Shown: in pieces, positions 5,958 to 8,588 of the stretch
Layout of the letters: every line of letters begins with the position of its first letter
Position numbering within the stretch: the stretch's first letter is position 1
Assembly (NCBI GenBank): GCA_038198445.1
Contig: JBBPZZ010000187.1
Coordinates: 1-8,588 of the forward strand
Source: JACDDK01 sp038198445
GTDB taxonomy: Bacteria > Actinomycetota > Rubrobacteria > Rubrobacterales > Rubrobacteraceae
Reading direction: 5' to 3'
DNA length: 8,588 nt
The notes under the pieces: model-generated
What the model saw: only the letters and a program-made list of their open reading frames with translations
Told to the model about the DNA's origin: nothing
Database searches by the model: none
Made by a program: the position numbers and the translations under genes

Positions 5958-6480
5958 CTAGCATAGAGTAAGTAGCCGACCAGTCCTCGTTTCGGACTGC
6001 TGTGTAGTAGTTGGAGATGAACCGCTGCTTCGCTGAGACCCCGTCCCCGGAACCGGAGACTCCGACCATCCTCTCGGCTCCCTCGGGATCCGGCAATGGT
6101 ACATTCAAGATGTAGGACTGTCCATCTTTCTCGAATCTGCCCTCCTAGCAAGGGCTCGCGTTGGACATCCCGACCGGCTCATGGTGCCGGAGCTTCGCCT
6201 CTGTTTCATCCGGGAACTGGACAGTCTGCTCGCGGTGGATCTCGAAGAACTCCTCGGAGACCTCTTGATGATCGGGGATGAGCAGATCGTCCCCATGTCG
6301 TATGCGTGAACGCAGTCTTCCAGTACGTTCCCCGTAGGCTGCACAAGGAACAGAATGCCATACTCGTCTCCGCCGGAGCTGGAGTCTGTTGCGACATTGC
6401 TCGACTCCTCCGACAGCTTGGCAAAGAGCATGATGGAGACTATGGTCGTCTGCTGCAGCGTTGGCAACAATGAATCGAAA
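5958..6480 (-). pseudogene. Decayed gene of unknown function, fused at its 3' end to the recombinase remnant
   Basis: Leftward reading gives a broken but protein-like sequence. One frame has LFAKLSEESSNVATDSSSG, GDEYGILFLVQPTGNVLEDC and VHAYDMG. After an apparent one-base loss in a G-run near 6290-6294, a second frame continues GDDLLIPDHQEVSEEFFEIH, REQTVQFPDETEAKLRHHEP, VGM. Then comes an in-frame TAG (6145-6147), and the same frame goes on GRFEKDGQSYILNVPLPDPE, GAERMVGVSGSGDGVSAKQR, FISNYYTAVRNEDWSATYSM. There it breaks at the recombinase fragment. The last segment resembles the first helix of NTF2-like or lipoprotein domains (YY-x-AV-x-x-x-DW-x-x-x-Y); this is only an impression. No convincing start or ribosome site is visible. 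I do not recognise the family. One frameshift, one stop and a lost 3' end make a pseudogene likely. Confidence 0.6.
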
Positions 6481-6605
6481 GCGGGATAAGGCGATGTGTA
6501 CGTCTACACGGGGACGCAGCCTCGGGTTCGCTGGCTTCAGAGGTCTCGCGCGCACTCCGTCACTTCGTCTACACGAACCTTGCTTATCGAGAAACTCTCT
6601 TCCGT
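6481..6605. other. Gene-free stretch with a 10-bp direct repeat
   Basis: I see no gene here. CGTCTACACG occurs at 6501-6510 and again at 6566-6575, and a third partial copy CGTCTACG lies at 6603-6610 over the stop codon of the MmgE/PrpD gene. No clear terminator for the leftward MmgE/PrpD operon is visible. It may be eroded sequence at the edge of the decayed zone. Confidence 0.35.
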
Positions 6606-7980
6606 CTACGGGGTCGCGGGTAACAGGTCCCGTACGTCTCTCTCGTCTCGCAGGTTCCAGGCGCGGTGTATCAGGAGGTCCAACTCCTCCCGCGAGGTCC
6701 CGCCTCCGTAGGCGGCCAGACTCCTCGTCTTGGACTCGATCTCCGACCGGCTCAGGGTGTTGTCCGGATCGCCCTTCGGTACATCGACCCGCGACGCAAT
6801 CGTCTCTCCGTCTTTCGTATCGACTTCTACCAGGCCGATCCAGCGTTGCGGATAGGCCGCGTCTACCTCGGGGTCGAGGACCATCTCCACCCGGTCGTGG
6901 AAGTCTCGCAGGGTGGGATCTTGCAGCGCCGCTTCGGTGAAGTCGTCGATCCCGGCGCTCCCTTTCACGGCGATCTGGGCGAGCACGAAACCCATCGAGA
7001 ACTTGGACTGATGGACGGTGCGCGGGTCCGTAACCGGCCCGAGCACGTCTATCGCCGCCGCATGAACCCGAGCCCGCACGCTCCGTATATCGTCCGATCT
7101 TAGATCATGCTCCCGCATCGCCCGCAGCAGCGCATCCGCCGCCGGATGTGTGGCGGCAGGAAGCGTGGTACTTGAAGGAGGTTTCGAGGACGGCCCACCG
7201 CTCGCCGAGACCTTCGAGAAGTCGCGCCGGGTCCGCGTCGGTGGACATACCAGCGGCCATGCCCTGCGGACCTTCGAGGATGCGGCGGGCTCCGGTGAAG
7301 CCGTCGCGGGCCAGGTACGCGGCGAGCAGGCCGTCCGACGCGGCCTTTGCCGTATGTAGCTGCTTGGAGTCCGCGGCGTCGCGCAGGAACTCCCACAGCC
7401 CGGCGGCCTGGGTGCCGGCGGAGCCGAGAGCTTGAAGCATCGTCTCCTCGTCCGCGCCGAGCAGGTGGGCGACGGCCGCCGCCGCGGCGAGCGTACCCGC
7501 CGTCCCCGTGGTGTGGAAGACCTTGTAGTGCGAGCGTCCGAGGTAGCTCCCGACCCTCACCCCGGCCTCGTATCCGACTACCGCAGCCGTTAGAAAGTCC
7601 TTACCCGAAGCCCCGATCTCCTGGGCGGTCGCCAGAGCGGCCGGGAAGACGACGGTCGCCGGGTGGAACACCGATGCATTGTGCAGGTCGTCCTGCTCGA
7701 CGAAGTGGGAAGAGGCCGCGTTCACCGGCGCGGCGAAGAGGGGAGAGGTGCGTCCGCGCGAGACCAGGACTTCGCATGGCCCGCTTCGTGGCCCCATCGT
7801 CCGGGCGAAATTCTCTAGCGCCACGATAGGCCGGGCGCCGCGGCTCGCGAGCGCGGAGGCCGCCCAGTCCAGGAAGAACTCCTCCGCCCGCTCGAACAGC
7901 GCGGGTGGCAGCTCATCGGGTTGTATCCCGGCGAGGAAAGAGGCAAGCTCCTGAGTGCCGGCGGTAGTCGTGACGTTCAT
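6606..7980 (-). pseudogene. MmgE/PrpD-family protein (2-methylcitrate dehydratase / cis-aconitate decarboxylase superfamily), frameshifted
   Basis: AAAGGAGA, about 3 nt upstream, supports the ATG at 7980-7978. Residues 1-278 read as the MmgE/PrpD N-terminal part: SSHFVEQDDLHNASVFHPAT (the E-x-DD-x-H and HP box), VGYEAGVR, HYKVFHTTGTAGT, and SKQLHTAKAASDG. The frame then breaks at CRHT. The next frame continues without loss, HPAADALLRAMREHDLRSDD and on to PAAT-like C-terminus at 6606. CGCCACACAT lacks one CA unit relative to the expected CGCCACACACAT; adding 2 nt gives 458 residues, the usual family length, with all motifs. Members dehydrate or decarboxylate tricarboxylates such as 2-methylcitrate or cis-aconitate, or act as epimerases; the exact substrate cannot be read. 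It lies 34 nt after an anion permease gene, so import and breakdown of a carboxylate is likely. The single lesion could be a recent mutation or a sequence error. Confidence 0.85.
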
Positions 7981-8014
7981 ATCTCTCCTTTGGAGTCCGT
8001 TCTTCTGTCCTGGA

Positions 8015-8588
8015 TCACCGAACATCCGGGCCTATGAAGCCGACCGGCTCCCAGTAGAGCGCGGCGACAGCTCCCAGGATAGCCAAGAACACGAGGGTTA
8101 GCAGCAGCCCGACCTTCAGCAGGTCGCGGATCGTGTACAGTCCGGTCTCGTAGGTTACGAGGTTCGCCATCGCCTGCGAGGGCAGGACGAAGGTGGCGAG
8201 TCCCGAGAGAGCCACCGTAACGCCCACCGCTCCAACCGGAAGTTGCAGGGACCCGGAGCCGGCGAGCATGATCGGCAGCAGCGTCGCCGCCGCGGGCGTG
8301 GAACCCGCGAATGCCAGTTGGTAGACGAGCATTATCGTGGCTACCACGAGCACGCCCGCCACGGCTCCGGCGTGGGCGAGGTTGGTCGTCAACTCGCCGA
8401 GCAGTTGTCCGCCGATCCAATCCGCCGCTCCCGTGTCGCGGAGGGTAAACGCGAGCGAGAGGCTCGCGCCGAAGAGGAAGATGGAGCCCCAGGAGATCCC
8501 GAGTACCTCGTCCCACTCGACGACCCGCAGGGGGGAGACGGTCATGAGCGCGACCGCCAGAAACGCCGGCACCGAAGGATGCCAGCCG
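8015..8588 (-). CDS. SLC13/DASS-family anion (carboxylate) permease, C-terminal 190 residues
   Basis: The gene enters from the right edge; the start and N-terminal half are outside. Five or so hydrophobic helices are visible. Family marks are SPLRVVEWDEVLGISWGSIF, LFGASLSLAFTLRDTGAADW, GSTPAAATLLPIM (position of the second SNT substrate/sodium motif), and FVLPSQAMANLVTYETGLY followed by IRDLLKVGLLLTL, the typical end of SLC13-type permeases. The second motif reads GST rather than the common SNT. Members move di- or tricarboxylates, sulfate or similar anions across the inner membrane, usually with sodium. The MmgE/PrpD gene starts 34 nt downstream on the same strand, which favours a carboxylate substrate. 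The family call is firm; the substrate is inferred. Confidence 0.85.
   Translation of the reverse strand, partial: GWHPSVPAFLAVALMTVSPLRVVEWDEVLGISWGSIFLFGASLSLAFTLRDTGAADWIGGQLLGELTTNLAHAGAVAGVLVVATIMLVYQLAFAGSTPAAATLLPIMLAGSGSLQLPVGAVGVTVALSGLATFVLPSQAMANLVTYETGLYTIRDLLKVGLLLTLVFLAILGAVAALYWEPVGFIGPDVR

Noticed and set aside
5981..5999. Inverted repeat CAGTCC-N7-GGACTG
   Set aside because: Short and within recognisable pseudogene coding sequence; no T-run and no promoter nearby.
6125..6145. Possible second copy of the tRNA-Ser 3' end (TCGAATC ... CCCTC) as an attachment repeat
   Set aside because: Only 7 bases plus a short CCCTC agree and they are spaced differently; the stretch also reads as pseudogene coding sequence.
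6461..6940. Plus-strand open frames opposite the end of the MmgE/PrpD gene
   Set aside because: Composition is Arg/Ser/Pro-rich without motifs, while the minus strand gives convincing family sequence.
8023..8025. Upstream in-frame ATG for the MmgE/PrpD gene
   Set aside because: It lies inside the end of the permease gene and lacks a ribosome site, whereas the ATG at 7980-7978 follows AAGGAGA and fits the family N-terminus.
1..8588. CRISPR array, IS element with terminal inverted repeats, or riboswitch
   Set aside because: No regularly spaced repeats, no transposase sequence and no recognisable riboswitch core were seen on either strand.

Overview
The window looks like a chromosomal piece of a high-GC bacterium. 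Protein style (NtcA-like Crp/Fnr regulator, DHA2 transporters with long cytoplasmic tails), GTG starts beside strong AAGGAGG-type ribosome sites, and a tRNA without encoded CCA suggest an actinomycete. Rubrobacter or a relative is my best guess from family resemblance only; no 16S or other marker is present.

Left part (1-670): the 5' half of a Crp/Fnr-family regulator reads leftward out of the window. Its cyclic-nucleotide-binding-like domain follows an unusual N-terminal extension of about 70 residues with a hydrophobic stretch. It is divergent from the next operon. The spacer holds three alternating TGAAACT/AGTTTCA half-sites over a possible promoter, a likely MarR operator.

Centre (671-5514): one compact rightward operon. 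A MarR-family repressor is followed by two DHA2-type (EmrB/QacA-like) 14-TM drug:H+ antiporters and then two small two-helix membrane proteins. The two transporters carry the same extra C-terminal cytoplasmic domain (motif RIE-x-ANGDSP, then AAS-x-LV). The two small proteins share an APF-x3-YQ-x2-G-x-DW-x-D ... WTG signature. The cassette therefore appears built from two duplicated pairs. It is probably an inducible multidrug or toxicant efflux system with lineage-specific accessory parts, and this is the most interesting content of the window.

Right of the operon (5515-6605): a weak terminator, a complete tRNA-Ser(GGA), and then a decayed zone on the minus strand. The zone holds the C-terminal remnant of a phage-type tyrosine recombinase, about 95 bp from the tRNA 3' end and frameshifted at its catalytic tyrosine codon. 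The remnant is fused to the broken end of a pseudogene of unknown function. This reads as the scar of a mobile element that used the tRNA-Ser gene as its integration site.

Right end (6606-8588): a leftward operon of a SLC13/DASS-type anion permease (5' end outside the window) and an MmgE/PrpD-family gene. The latter is full length except for a 2-nt deletion in a CA repeat that splits it into two frames. Together they would import and process a di- or tricarboxylate. The remaining stretches over about 100 bp without genes are described in the feature list.
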